From Nymphaea colorata (Eukaryota > Streptophyta > Magnoliopsida > Nymphaeales > Nymphaeaceae), in the NCBI RefSeq assembly GCF_008831285.2, contig NC_045149.1, positions 4,825,500 through 4,889,499 on the forward strand: a stretch of DNA of 64,000 nt. Reading direction: 5' to 3'. This document shows, in pieces, positions 35,774-46,900 of this stretch. The first letter of the stretch is position 1; the number at the start of each line of letters is the position of its first letter. The notes below the pieces were generated by a model, which had not been told where the DNA came from, made no database searches, and saw only the letters and a list, made by a program, of their open reading frames with translations. Made by a program: the position numbers and the translations under genes.

Positions 35774-37619
35774 TGACCTCAATATTGGATTTTTCTTCTG
35801 TGTGATGTCGGCATGGCCTTGTGGGGTCTTCGATAGCGTCCCCTGGTGTACGCGTACACCAGGAATTGTTATCTTGGCTGTCCATTTGCATACATGGATG
35901 GGGAAGCTAGTGGTGCATTCGGTGCACACCACTAGTTTTTGTAATCCGACGCTTGTTACTACATCTCAGCATCTTTGATCAGCTCCGCATGGCTCACAAC
36001 CGATGGTTTCAAGCGCTCTGCGGTACTTTCTTTTTCTTCTTTCTCCACAAATTTCGTCCTCTACTTTTGGATATCAGGATGTATGTGTTCTTCATCATCT
36101 AAATCGATGTTGTGAACGCTGATATCCGACCCGTTTCTTCTTTTGATTGACAATATGAATCAGGCTGCACCGATCTGATACAAGTCGACATGATTCCTAC
36201 TTTTGGGCCCACGTGGTAATGGGAACAGATTGTTACTATTTCTTGAATCCGTCCCAAATAACAATGTTTCATAAATCTATTCTCCATATTCATAAACTGT
36301 TACTATTGCCAACAACTCCTTAATTTTTTTAGTAAAAAACTAACTTGTCGTCGGCATCGAGATTCAAGCCGATTTTTCGATTCAGGTTCCGTATCGACCA
36401 AGATTTAGACCTCATGTTTGACCTCGCACTATTTCAGTGAGAGGCAACAACGTTGATGTAAATAACCTTGATGGTTAACTTTCGAATTAGTGAAGCACCA
36501 AGAAAAAGATAATAATGTTCTTTCTCCCTCTCTCTCTCACTCGTATATATTTGTATCCAAACCGACGTCATCGTATTGCGTTTTTGAATCAGATTAGCCA
36601 GCTGGCTGATTTGAGGAATCAAGTAAACCAAATAATTAGACTTGGGGTGCAAATCAGTAAAAAGTAACCCTACGATATGTTCAAGAAATCAACGGCAAAA
36701 AAAATCATAAAATAAAAAAAAAATTGAAACAGCAAACAGAAACTGAATAACTTGTGACAGTGGCAATGTGAAGTCAGCCAATGAATCGAATTGGTTGGCC
36801 CCTCGAAGTCAAATGACCCCATTCAAGCAAATTTGATTGCATTGATCCAAACCGCTCCGCTCGCAAAACAGGTAGCGTAGTTATGTAATTCAAGGGTATG
36901 TTCAAATGGTTAGCTCTCACAACCATTTCTGCCATTTTAGCTTATTTTATGTAACTTGAGAGAACCTATCATTCCAGTTTAAATTAGATAAGCATAACCG
37001 TAGGAATGAATGTCACAGGAATAACGTGAGAAGAACTTGTGTATTTTCACTTTTCAAACTGACCAGTTAAAATCACCAGCTATCAAAGCCTCCATGCTTG
37101 AAGTATTATGGATGGAGAGAGGCTGATAGGTGAACCATTCTAATACACAAGTTGAAGCATAAATAGATCGTCACCCCTTAAAGCAGCCCTAAACTCTAGG
37201 AAAAAAGAGGGAGGCTTCAGCCTTCATTTAGATGGTGGGAATAACTGATAACAGACAAGCTCAAATTCAAATCTCTGCAAAATCAGTGGCGATTGGATCT
37301 GGCGACGTTAAAGGGAAGAAAAACAGATATCAAGATAGAGTTGGTCCAAGCTATTGGAAAGCAAGGGAGAGATTTAAGGAAAAAAATCTCAAGCTTGGTA
37401 AACCGATGGAAATTAATAAGGATAACAAAGTGGTGCCTAATTTGAATTTGAATTTTCCTAGAAAAAGTATAAATTCTATATTGAGAAAAGAAACCAATCA
37501 TCGTGGAGTTGATCACTGAGATCGCAGAGTAGGAAGGGTTCTTGTCTTAATGTACTACTTATCTCATCTTTCTTGGTAATTCTTTTTTTTTTTGAACAAG
37601 TCATGAATATTTTTAGAAT
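35774..37619. other. Intergenic, no gene recognised
   Basis: Downstream of the PRD3-like gene there is about 1.8 kb with no identified gene. A TC run lies near 36520. A 95-codon open frame at 37232-37519 has no domain I recognise. Confidence 0.4.
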
Positions 37620-37626
37620 AGTATCA

Positions 37627-37809
37627 AGGATATCGAAAATTTACAGCAGCTTGCTACAGAAAGGCTGAGAGACAACAAGTATGACCGGCATCACATCCAC
37701 GATTGGGTTCAAAAAAGCATAAGCCTCGGGTAATTTTGCGAAGAAAAAAACCACTCGAAAGAAGGGCAGAATTAAGGTGGATACAAATTAAACTAAAGAT
37801 ATTAGACAT
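37627..37809 (-). pseudogene. psbK: psbK pseudogene (plastid photosystem II protein K)
   Basis: Reading the minus strand from 37809, the start [16 protein letters not shown] matches the N-terminus of plastid psbK. After a run of seven T the frame shifts by one base, and the next frame gives [20 protein letters not shown], the hallmark of mature PsbK. The final part is altered and the normal stop is lost. In plastids PsbK is a small membrane subunit of photosystem II. This nuclear copy is broken and lacks plastid promoters in context. Confidence 0.75.
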
Positions 37810-38097
37810 AAATATTATTTTGTTATTAGCATAATATCATTTTTTATTGAGTTATTTCTTGATTTGTTATAAGGGGAAAAAATCAAGAAAGTGAGTAGGT
37901 AAAAAGTCCTTCTGTCTTTCAATTCCCCCAATCAAAGATCCTTCAACTTGCCAAATTGAATTATATTGAATCATACTTTCATATAATATCTTAATTAATT
38001 GATATGTAATATTCTGGATCTATAAGTATCAAATCGGAATTGATGAAGAGCCGATATCAATATTAATGTATATTCGTGTTTAAATAGAAACTTAAAT

Positions 38098-38163
38098 TGG
38101 GTGTGCCAAGCGGTAAGGCAACATTTTTTGAATTTCTATTTAGGAGGTTGATGTTGTTTCTAG
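38098..38163 (+). pseudogene. trnQ-UUG: Plastid trnQ(UUG) pseudogene
   Basis: The first part, GTGTGCCAAGCGGTAAGGCAAC, matches the 5' half of plastid tRNA-Gln. The rest (ATTTTTTG...CTATTTAGGAGGTT...) follows the tRNA with many G-to-A and C-to-T changes. The anticodon stem and T arm cannot fold, so it is not functional. Confidence 0.55.
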
Positions 38164-38346
38164 TTTTTTTTCTTTCTAGTTTGATTTTGAATGTTAATGA
38201 TTCTTTTCTCAATTCTTTCTGTTCTGTTTCCTACACATGGAATTTACTACCATGGTTTTGGTATAAGCGTGAGGGGCATAGACATAGATCCATTAAAAAG
38301 ATTTTTTTTTTATTTCATTTAGATTATTCAGTCTATGTCCGTACCA

Positions 38347-38521
38347 TCGAGCGCATAACAAAGAAAAAGGGAACCTTGGTACATATGCGAACAACGTTTC
38401 TTCTGAGAATGGACTTTGTGTATGCATCCGCCTCAACAAATTCCCCACCAAGGTTTCAAGCAACTCCTGAAAATACCCGCTTGTTCCAGGCAAGAGACGG
38501 CAGACCAGGAAGGCGTGGAAC
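38347..38521 (-). pseudogene. LINE ORF1-like (DUF4283) gene, downstream piece
   Basis: On the minus strand this continues the frame interrupted at 47522. It begins with the target-site bases GTTCC and reads RLPGLPSLAWNKRVFSGVA, the usual end of the DUF4283 domain (W-x-R-L-P-G-L-P...W-N). An in-frame TGA follows at 38456-38458. Beyond it the frame stays open with a NLGGEFVEADAYTKS-like stretch, also family-like, so the gene was already broken or soon decayed. The right part of the same gene lies 9 kb away. Confidence 0.65.
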
Positions 38522-39699
38522 TGGTAGGACGCAAGCTGCGGGCACTGTAGCTGCCCAGAAAACCCAGACTGCGCTGCCGTCCTGACCTCCCAAGATCTCT
38601 TCTGGAATGTTTTCGGTGCCGAAGATACCAAGATTACAATTCAATGTCTACCCCACTGGGGACAAACCCAGTGAATCCCCAAGGGTAAAGGTACAAGAAG
38701 GGCTTTTCCCTGCCTATTCTAGGTCTGAACCTACTACACAGATGGGTTCAAGGCCTTACAACCGTTGCGTACAAGAATGCCCTCAGCCTCACTCCACAAA
38801 CCATTCATTCATGCCTATGCGTACAAACCATTCCCCAGCCCTAGGTTGGTTCACAGTTAAGGCTGAAAGCGAGTAAACCCACCCCATTCTATAGGGGGAG
38901 AGTGAGGCAAACCTCGCTGGGGCTAGCCCAGCGGCACGACCAAGGGCAGAAGACCAAGGCCCTCGGTATCCAGCAACGGACGGCGAATCAGGCGAGTACC
39001 AGCTTCCTTCACGCCCCCTGTCGCTCCTTGGAAACGCCCTCAAACACAAGCAGCAGGGCAATTACCAAGAACACAATTTACAGGAATAAAGGAGGCGAGA
39101 GTAGAGGAGCTTCACCAGACGGCAATAGGGACCCCAGGAGCGAACGTAAGGGGTGAGGCAGGCACCGATTAACGCCGGTGCACGCGCGCTGCCAAGCAGC
39201 CTTTGCTCCTAGCTCCTCACGGCTGGTACCTAGCGGCTCGTCGAGCAGCCCTCACAATAGAAAGCCAAGCAGTCAATGGGTAATCAACAAGCAAGAACAG
39301 TCCCAAGGAGTAGAGAAGCGTCACCGTGTGCGAATATAAACCCCGGGAGCAGACGTCAGTGGGGTGAGGCAAGCGCCGTTTAACGCCGGCGCAGGCGCGC
39401 TGCAGGGCAGCAAGTGCTCCACTTTCCACGGTCGAGACTGGCGTGCTCAGGTTCAAGGGCGTGGACAGGGGTCTAGCCGCTTCCGAAGGTCTCCATAAAT
39501 CATAGAACTTCCGATTGAGCCGAGTTTTGGACAGCAGCCCTGCCGGATAGTTATCCGAGGATGGGCCACGGTGGAGCTGGAAAGAACCCAGCATGCGAGT
39601 TCAAGCCCCTGGAGAAGCCCCTGGACTGTCACAGGCGACAGGCTGCTGGAAGACCCTCTGTCATTGAACAGGGCAGCAGACCTTCGAAAAATCCCAGAA

Positions 39700-40260
39700 A
39701 TTCACCCCGGCGTCAGATGGAGGTGAAACTTGGTAGGAAGGTCGCCAGGATAGATACAAAGGGACGCCCCAAGTTTGGGGGGCAAATGCCCACCCCAAGG
39801 CAGGGTCGTTGAAGGATTTAAGTTCGGAACTGTTACAGGCGGCAGAGGCTCAATTCAACTTCAGGCGCAGGACAGGGGAGCTCAACCTTGCAAAATTCAC
39901 CAAAAATCGCTCGAAGCTCGGATTGAGCTGAAATTTGGTGTGCAGCTGCCTGGGATACCTATCTGTAGACGCCCAAAAAGATGGGGGGCAAAAGCCCACC
40001 CTAAGGTCCAGTCGTTGTTCCCTCAAGCTGCTGGACTGATACCCGAAACAGGGGAGAAACGGCAGAACAGGGGAGCGACCTTCAGAAATTCACAGCAGCT
40101 CAATCCGGTGGCGGATGAGGCTGAAACTTGGTGGGCAGGAGGCCATGAGCATTACGTTGGGACGCCCAGAGTATGGGGGGCAACAGCCCACCCCAAGATC
40201 CAGTCGTTGGAAGGATTAGGATCTGGCCTGTTACAGAAAACAGAGCTCACGGCAGAGCAC
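39700..40260. repeat. Three-unit tandem repeat in the LTR (about 190-205 bp)
   Basis: Blocks like GCTGAAACTTGGTGGGCAGG, then GGGACGCCC, then TGGGGGGCAAAAGCCCACCC and CCAGTCGTTG occur three times. The GACGCCC blocks fall at about 39763, 39968 and 40161. The second LTR copy carries the same array at about 45097-45656. Confidence 0.75.
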
Positions 40261-40499
40261 TGAGCTTCTTCTTCCTCACGGCTCAACCCCGCAACCAGTT
40301 CCAGCCTTCAGTTCGTGCAGTCCACGGGCAGAAACGAGGATCAGCAACCAGAGAAAGAGGAAGGAGAAGATCCTTCACCCGATTTGGGGTTTTCCCCCAA
40401 ATAGCTATCGCAAACAGGGGAACCAGCTGGGAATCAGGCGGAGTTCACAGGGAGCGCCACCAGCGAGGTCTCGTTTCCGTCGGAGGGTCTCTTGGCAGC

Positions 40500-41150
40500 G
40501 GTGGATGATCGAATCCTCCCCAGAATTGATTCATGGTGTCGCCCAGGGCTGAAGAAGGCAACGGCGTGGTCCCCTGGATCAGATAGGAACGCCTCAGCTA
40601 TCTGTTCGGGTGGAGGAGACGCTGAAAGGGGCGGACATCCGCCAGTGATCTAAGAATTCCGGCAGGAGGCTTCTCAGTCGCTTGGAGCTGTCGGATCTTC
40701 TTCAGTGAGGTCCCACGGCATCGCCCAGAGGTGAGGAAGGCAATGGCGAGGTCCTTTGGTTCAGATGGAAGAGCATCAGCTGCCTGTCGGGTGGAGGGGG
40801 CGTTGAAAGGGGCGGACAGCAGCCTGAGAGATCAGAAATCCGTCGGGTGGGGTTTTCAGCCTCTTTGAGCTGTCGGGTCCTGCTTAGAGGTGAGCCATAG
40901 CGTCGCCCAGAGGAGCAGAAGCCAACGGCGATGGTCCCTGGTTCAGATGGAAGGGATTCAGCAGGCTGGATAGGAAGATGAGGCATGAACAGGGGCGGAC
41001 AGCAGCCCGCGTGCGTCTGACTTCATTGGGGTTTCCTTGGCAGCTGTGGGCAGCCAGATCCTTCTCAGGGATGATCCACGGCGTCGCCAAGAGGGGCAGA
41101 AGCCACGGCGTTGTCCCTTGGTGACGCTGAGCAGATCTGCAGGCTGGTTA
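40500..41150. repeat. Four-unit 182-bp tandem repeat in the LTR
   Basis: A unit containing GCGTCGCCCAGAGG, GAAGGCAACGGCG, TGGTTCAGATGGAA and GGGGCGGACAGCAGCC recurs with GCRTCGCC at 40536, 40718, 40900 and 41081. The spacing is 181-182 bases. The same array is in the other LTR (about 45896-46546). Confidence 0.8.
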
Positions 41151-41754
41151 GGAGGAGGTGATGCGGTGGAGGCTGCGGGTGAAGCAGCAGCATTTAGCTG
41201 CAGTGGAGGGCGACAGGAGAAGCTTGGACCTCACGGGGGAAATCAGAAGAAAGCATCAGAGGTAAGGGATGCGTGAGAAAGATAGAAGAAGCTGAGGATC
41301 GAGGAGAGGAAGAGGCGTCAGGAGGTAGGGACGCGAGAGAGAGAAGCGGGGGAGACAACCCTCGCCATGGCGAGCGTGAGCCCTCGGTTGGGAGGAGAGA
41401 GAAAATCGCGAGAGAGGAGAGAGAAACCAGGTTCTTCATAAAACATGTATATCCTGTACAGTGAGGTTCATGCGTTTTAACGCATGACTGAGCCGGTTCG
41501 CTCAGCCGAACCGGTTCCATCTGGCCGAACCGATTCACAGTCCAATAGGTTACAACAATAAAAGATTTAAGTAAAAATAAGTAAAAATATGTACAACACG
41601 AAAGGAAAACCGTTTCACACGGTCACCCAAGTCCATCAACGCCCGTTCCAAGGGCGGGGTTTGTCGAGACGCTCGAGCTGGGTGTGAACCCACTCCACCC
41701 TGACTCAGGAAGGGTGGTCTTCATCACGAGCATGGCCGCGTCTAAGCCGTCCTC

Positions 41755-43842
41755 CTACAGCATCCGTCCATCGCGCCGTGTGCCAACTAGTTCCTTGGTC
41801 CCGCTGGGTCCGGGTGCGTCATTGTCCCTGTCACACGAAGGGTTAGCCATATACAATTCGAAACACGGGTCGGTCATCGGCTCTTTCCTTGCTCGACGGG
41901 TGTGGACGGTGTCTGCCCTGGTCGTAGACCCGACGACGCTAGCTGTCCCGCGTCTATCGGCACTACCTTCGGCACTAGGTGGCCAACAACGGCAGCCCTC
42001 GGTGTAGGTCTGGCCGGTCCTGGACGGCACTCTGTTGCCTCCTTCGCCCCCGACGGGCTCAACGGCAGTAGCAGTGGCCTCGCCCACGTCCTGTCTCGAC
42101 GGACTCCTAGACAGGCACGTATCAGATCCACCCCGCTGAGTTGGAGCTTGTCCCCAAGCTCGTACGTAAGAAAACCTGTGGGCGATCTGGTCGATCTCCT
42201 CAACCCCTCCACTTGAGGTACCCTGGAAACGTCTCTCTTTTCCTTCCACAAGATGGACGGTATGGACTGTCTCGCTCCCTAAGTCACGCACCCAACAAGC
42301 TCGTCTGGGGTGAGGTCCATAGTCCCTTGCCAAAGAGGCTAACAATGACTCTCGCGGTCTGTGGAGCTCGTCGGGCCATGTACTGGTGTGGGAAGCTTTT
42401 CCACGATCATAAACTTGCCTCTTACGTGGCTTCGCTCTAGCCTCTGGCTGCTCTTCCAACAATGATAGGGGGAACGAGATGGAAGAGCTATCCCGCTCGC
42501 CTTTGGTGGCCAAAACAAAAAGCGATGGTAATTGATCTGCCCATATCGCTGTACGCTTCCGCCATGCTTCCACTGCGCCACTCTGATACACGTAATTATA
42601 CTCAGGGTCTTCAAGACGAAGCATGGCATAGGTGACTTGGTGCTCTGGTGGTACCCCTAAGCACAGAGAGTACCTCTCAACTTTAACATTCCAGTCACGC
42701 GGGTTTGTCTCGGTAAACATAGGGCATTCAATTCCCAATGTAGGCACCTGGTCAACATCATTACCTGCCGTAGGAGGTACATCTGTAGCCACTGAGATAA
42801 CCCCAAGTACAACATCGGCCCCCTCAATAGGTAAGACCAACAAATCAACCACAAATGACTCCCCTTGCATTACTAAATTCACTGCTCTACAAACATAACT
42901 GCAAGTGAGAAGGGCACCGTTACCAACTACAACAGTGAGAGGTCCGTGCGGTGTCAACGTGTAGCCCACCTTATGAGCAATCTCAGTCCTGATATAGTTA
43001 GGAGTGGCCCCTGAATCCAGAAGAACAACCACACCTGTAGACTGAATGGAACCTACCCTGCGCATAGCCCTGGGGCGGCTGGGGTTGGTAACTGTGTGGC
43101 ACTCACCACTAGGCGACCCTGGCTGCTCTAGGGCAGCTTCTTCTTCAACCTCATCAAATTCCATTTCAGCGTAGCTCATTTGAGACGGTTGATCTGTACT
43201 GACATAGTCGGTCACCTTAGGTGGCTTAGAAAGTAATTCCTCCCCATGTGGTGCTTGAATAGGTTTCACATTAGCCTGCTGCGTTTCAAAAAGCACCTGA
43301 TGTATAGAAGTCTCAGAATTACCCCGTGGCTGGGTAAAGGAAGTGCTGGGGACCTCAACGTCCACTGTGGGCTGACTGAAAGGTGGCCTGGGCTCAGAAG
43401 CACTGAGGAACCTTCCCGCAAGTACACTACAGCCTTCTCTAGTCGGCGTGGAGAGTAACCCCTTCCCCTCTGTCGACCTGACTGACTGAGTGGCCTTCTG
43501 CTGCATCTGATCGCGCGTCCTGTGCATAGCAGATTCAGTCACTCCACCTTGCTGTACATACGAGGCGGTCGGTACGTCATGGCTAGCTGTGGCCTGGGGC
43601 AAAGGTGGGGCACCAAGAGGAGTCTCAAGCACTCCCCTCTCAAGGCTGTCAAGGCGCTCCACCATTCTGCGATTGTCATCTCGCATCTGGCGGATGTCCT
43701 CTCGCATCAGAATCATCATATCCTTGAGGGATTTGAGAGAAACAGGCGTGACTTCCTTCCCTGTAACAACAGCTACCCCCTCATCTGTAACCTCTTGGGA
43801 CTCAACATCTGTAGCAACCTGTCTATCCTTTCGTGGTGCCAT
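41755..43842 (-). CDS. Gag/protease-like protein with rearranged domain order
   Basis: The frame is open from 43854, and the ATG at 43842 (MAPRKDRQ) is the likelier start, giving about 695 residues. Residues 35-75 form a coiled coil typical of gypsy gag N-termini. Near residue 275 is a retropepsin: DSGATPNYI, then VGNGALL, then LPIEGADVVLGV. After it comes a gag-like stretch (NPRDWNVKVERYSL, GVPPEHQVTYAMLRLEDPE), which in ordinary gypsy elements precedes the protease. No zinc knuckle was found. The frame crosses into the 3' LTR at 42124 and uses its first 370 bases. It is intact, but whether it is translated is unknown. It may be a chance survivor of a shuffled gag-pro region. Confidence 0.75.
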   Translation of the reverse strand: MAPRKDRQVATDVESQEVTDEGVAVVTGKEVTPVSLKSLKDMMILMREDIRQMRDDNRRMVERLDSLERGVLETPLGAPPLPQATASHDVPTASYVQQGGVTESAMHRTRDQMQQKATQSVRSTEGKGLLSTPTREGCSVLAGRFLSASEPRPPFSQPTVDVEVPSTSFTQPRGNSETSIHQVLFETQQANVKPIQAPHGEELLSKPPKVTDYVSTDQPSQMSYAEMEFDEVEEEAALEQPGSPSGECHTVTNPSRPRAMRRVGSIQSTGVVVLLDSGATPNYIRTEIAHKVGYTLTPHGPLTVVVGNGALLTCSYVCRAVNLVMQGESFVVDLLVLPIEGADVVLGVISVATDVPPTAGNDVDQVPTLGIECPMFTETNPRDWNVKVERYSLCLGVPPEHQVTYAMLRLEDPEYNYVYQSGAVEAWRKRTAIWADQLPSLFVLATKGERDSSSISFPLSLLEEQPEARAKPRKRQVYDRGKASHTSTWPDELHRPRESLLASLARDYGPHPRRACWVRDLGSETVHTVHLVEGKERRFQGTSSGGVEEIDQIAHRFSYVRAWGQAPTQRGGSDTCLSRSPSRQDVGEATATAVEPVGGEGGNRVPSRTGQTYTEGCRCWPPSAEGSADRRGTASVVGSTTRADTVHTRRARKEPMTDPCFELYMANPSCDRDNDAPGPSGTKELVGTRRDGRML
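42125..42137 (-). other. Polypurine tract of the young gypsy-type element
   Basis: On the minus strand AGCGGGGTGGATC lies directly before the TGATACG start of the 3' LTR. This is the expected place for the plus-strand primer. Confidence 0.55.
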
Positions 43843-43904
43843 CTTGATAAACACAAACAGAATAATCTTCTGAAAAGAAAACCGAAAACTGACTCCTGAA
43901 GACA

Positions 43905-43918
43905 GCTCTGATACCTAC
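43905..43918 (-). other. Primer binding site (tRNA-Met type)
   Basis: Minus-strand GTAGGTATCAGAGC follows the LTR end CCTACCA. It matches the common plant tRNA-iMet primer site TGGTATCAGAGC except at its first base. Confidence 0.7.
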
Positions 43919-46900
43919 TGGTAGGACGCAAGCTGCGGGCACTGTAGCTGCCCAGAAAACCCAGACTGCGCTGCCGTCCTGACCTCCCAAGATCTCTTCT
44001 GGAATGTTTTCGGTGCCGAAGATACCAAGATTACAATTCAATGTCTACCTCACTGGGGACAAACCCAGTGAATCCCCAAGGGTAAAGGTACAAGAAGGGC
44101 TTTTCCCTGCCTATTCTAGGTCTGAACCTACTACACAGATGGGTTCAAGGCCTTACAACCGTTGCGTACAAGAATGCCCTCAACCTCACTCCACAAACCA
44201 TTCATTCATGCCTATGCGTACAAACCATTCCCCAGCCCTAGGTTGGTTCACAGTTAAGGCTGAAAGCGAGTAAACCCACCCCGTTCTATAGGGGGAGAGT
44301 GAGGCAAACCTCGCTGGGGCTAGCCCAGCGGCACGACCAAGGGCAGAAGACCAAGGCCCTCGGTATCCAGCAACGGACGGCGAATCAGGCGAGTACCAGC
44401 TTCCTTCACGCCCCCTGTCGCTCCTTGGAAACGCCCTCAAACACAAGCAGCAGGGCAATTACCAAGAACACAATTTACAGGAATAAAGGAGGCGAGAGTA
44501 GAGGAGCTTCACCAGACGGCAATAGGGACCCCAGGAGCGAACGTAAGGGGTGAGGCAGGCACCGATTAACGCCGGTGCACGCGCGCTGCCAAGCAGCCTT
44601 TGCTCCTAGCTCCTCACGGCTGGTACCTAGCGGCTCGTCGAGCAGCCCTCACAATAGAAAGCCAAGCAGTCAATGGGTAATCAACAAGCAAGAACAGTCC
44701 CAAGGAGTAGAGAAGCGTCACCGTGTGCGAATATAAACCCCGGGAGCAGACGTCAGTGGGGTGAGGCAAGCGCCGTTTAACGCCGGCGCAGGCGCGCTGC
44801 AGGGCAGCAAGTGCTCCACTTTCCACGGTCGAGACTGGCGTGCTCAGGTTCAAGGGCGTGGACAGGGGTCTAGCCGCTTCCGAAGGTCTCCATAAATCAT
44901 AGAACTTCCGATTGAGCCGAGTTTTGGACAGCAGCCCTGCCGGATAGTTATCCGAGGATGGGCCACGGTGGAGCTGGAAAGAACCCAGCATGCGAGTTCA
45001 AGCCCCTGGAGAAGCCCCTGGACTGTCACAGGCGACAGGCTGCTGGAAGACCCTCTGTCATTGAACAGGGCAGCAGACCTTCGAAAAATCCCAGAAATTC
45101 ACCCCGGCGTCGGATGGAGGTGAAACTTGGTAGGAAGGTCGCCAGGATAGATACAAAGGGACGCCCCAAGTTTGGGGGGCAAATGCCCACCCCAAGGCAG
45201 GGTCGTTGAAGGATTTAAGTTCGGAACTGTTACAGGCGGCAGAGGCTCAGTTCAACTTCAGGCGCAGGACAGGGGAGCTCAACCTTGCAAAATTCACCAA
45301 AAATCGCTCGAAGCTCGGATTGAGCTGAAATTTGGTGTGCAGCTGCCTGGGATACCTATCTGTAGACGCTCAAAAGATGGGGGGCAAAAGCCCACCCTAA
45401 GGTCCAGTCGTTGTTCCCTCAAGCTGCTGGACTGATACCCGAAACAGGGGAGAAACGGCAGAACAGGGGAGCGACCTTCAGAAATTCACAGCAGCTCAAT
45501 CCGGTGGCGGATGAGGCTGAAACTTGGTGGGCAGGAGGCCATGAGCATTACGTTGGGACGCCCAGAGTATGGGGGGCAACAGCCCACCCCAAGATCCAGT
45601 CGTTGGAAGGATTAGGATCTGGCCTGTTACAGAAAACAGAGCTCACGGCAGAACACTGAGCTTCTTCTTCCTCACGGCTCAACCCCGCAACCAGTTCCAG
45701 CCTTCAGTTCGTGCAGTCCACGGGCAGAAACGAGGATCAGCAACCAGAGAAAGAGGAAGGAGAAGATCCTTCACCCGATTTGGGGTTTTCCCCCAAATAG
45801 CTATCGCAAACAGGGGAACCAGCTGGGAATCAGGCGGAGTTCACAGGGAGCGCCACCAGCGAGGTCTCGTTTCCGTCGGAGGGTCTCTTGGCAGCGGTGG
45901 ATGATCGAATCCTCCCCAGAACTGATTCATGGTGTCGCCCAGGGCTGAAGAAGGCAACGGCGTGGTCCCCTGGATCAAATAGGAACGCCTCAGCTATCTG
46001 TTCGGGTGGAGGAGACGCTGAAAGGGGCGGACATCCGCCAGTGATCTAAGAATTCTGGCAGGAGGCTTCTCAGTCGCTTGGAGCTGTCGGATCTTCTTCA
46101 GTGAGGTCCCACGGCATCGCCCAGAGGTGAGGAAGGCAATGGCGAGGTCCTTTGGTTCAGATGGAAGAGCATCAGCTGCCTGTCGGGTGGAGGGGGCGTT
46201 GAAAGGGGCGGACAGCAGCCTGAGAGATCAGAAATCCGTCGGGTGGGGTTTTCAGCCTCTTTGAGCTGTCGGGTCCTGCTTAGAGGTGAGCCATAGCGTC
46301 GCCCAGAGGAGCAGAAGCCAACGGCGATGGTCCCTGGTTCAGATGGAAGGGATTCAGCAGGCTGGATAGGAAGATGAGGCATGAACAGGGGCGGACAGCA
46401 GCCCGCGTGCGTCTGACTTCATTGGGGTTTCCTTGGCAGCTGTGGGCAGCCAGATCCTTCTCAGGGATGATCCACGGCGTCGCCAAGAGGGGCAGAAGCC
46501 ACGGCGTTGTCCCTTGGTGACGCTGAGCAGATCTGCAGGCTGGTTAGGAGGAGGTGATGCGGTGGAGGCTGCGGGTGAAGCAGCAGCATTTAGCTGCAGT
46601 GGAGGGCGACAGGAGAAGCTTGGACCTCACGGGGGAAATCAGAAGAAAGCATCGGAGGTAAGGGATGCGTGAGAAAGATAGAAGAAGCTGAGGATCGAGG
46701 AGAGGAAGAGGCGTCAGGAGGTAGGGACGCGAGAGAGAGAAGCGGGGGAGACAACCCTCGCCATGGCGAGCGTGAGCCCTCAGTTGGGAGGAGAGAGAAA
46801 ATCACGAGAGAGGAGAGAGAAACCAGGTTCTTCATAAAACATGTATATCCTGTACAGTGAGGTTCATGCGTTTTAACGCATGACTGAGCCGGTTCGCTCA

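Larger units (their letters stand above)
37620..38300. other. Nuclear copy of plastid DNA (psbK to trnQ)
   Basis: A psbK remnant on the minus strand and, about 290 bases further, a trnQ(UUG) remnant on the plus strand keep the divergent arrangement of these two genes in plant plastid genomes. The AT-rich spacer resembles the plastid spacer. Both genes are mutated, many of the changes being C-to-T or G-to-A. This fits an old plastid insertion decaying under DNA methylation. The outer limits are approximate. Confidence 0.7.
38522..42124 (-). repeat. 3' LTR of the young gypsy-type element (3.6 kb)
   Basis: It is nearly identical to 43919-47520. By eye I count about 16 base differences and one single-base indel over 3.6 kb, most of them transitions. 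It contains two internal tandem arrays (39700-40260 and 40500-41150), a paired repeat near 39120-39440, and a palindromic GAACCGGTTC-rich stretch (41488-41538). The many open frames within it have no recognised domains. Confidence 0.92.

Noticed and set aside
37232-37519. 95-codon plus-strand frame rich in K and N
   Set aside because: No domain was recognised and nothing supports expression; it lies in AT-rich intergenic DNA.
38607-41460. Many open frames of 60-160 codons in the 3.6-kb LTR, repeated at 44004-46860
   Set aside because: They occur on both strands in GC-rich repeat DNA, have no known domain, and are duplicated simply because the LTR is.
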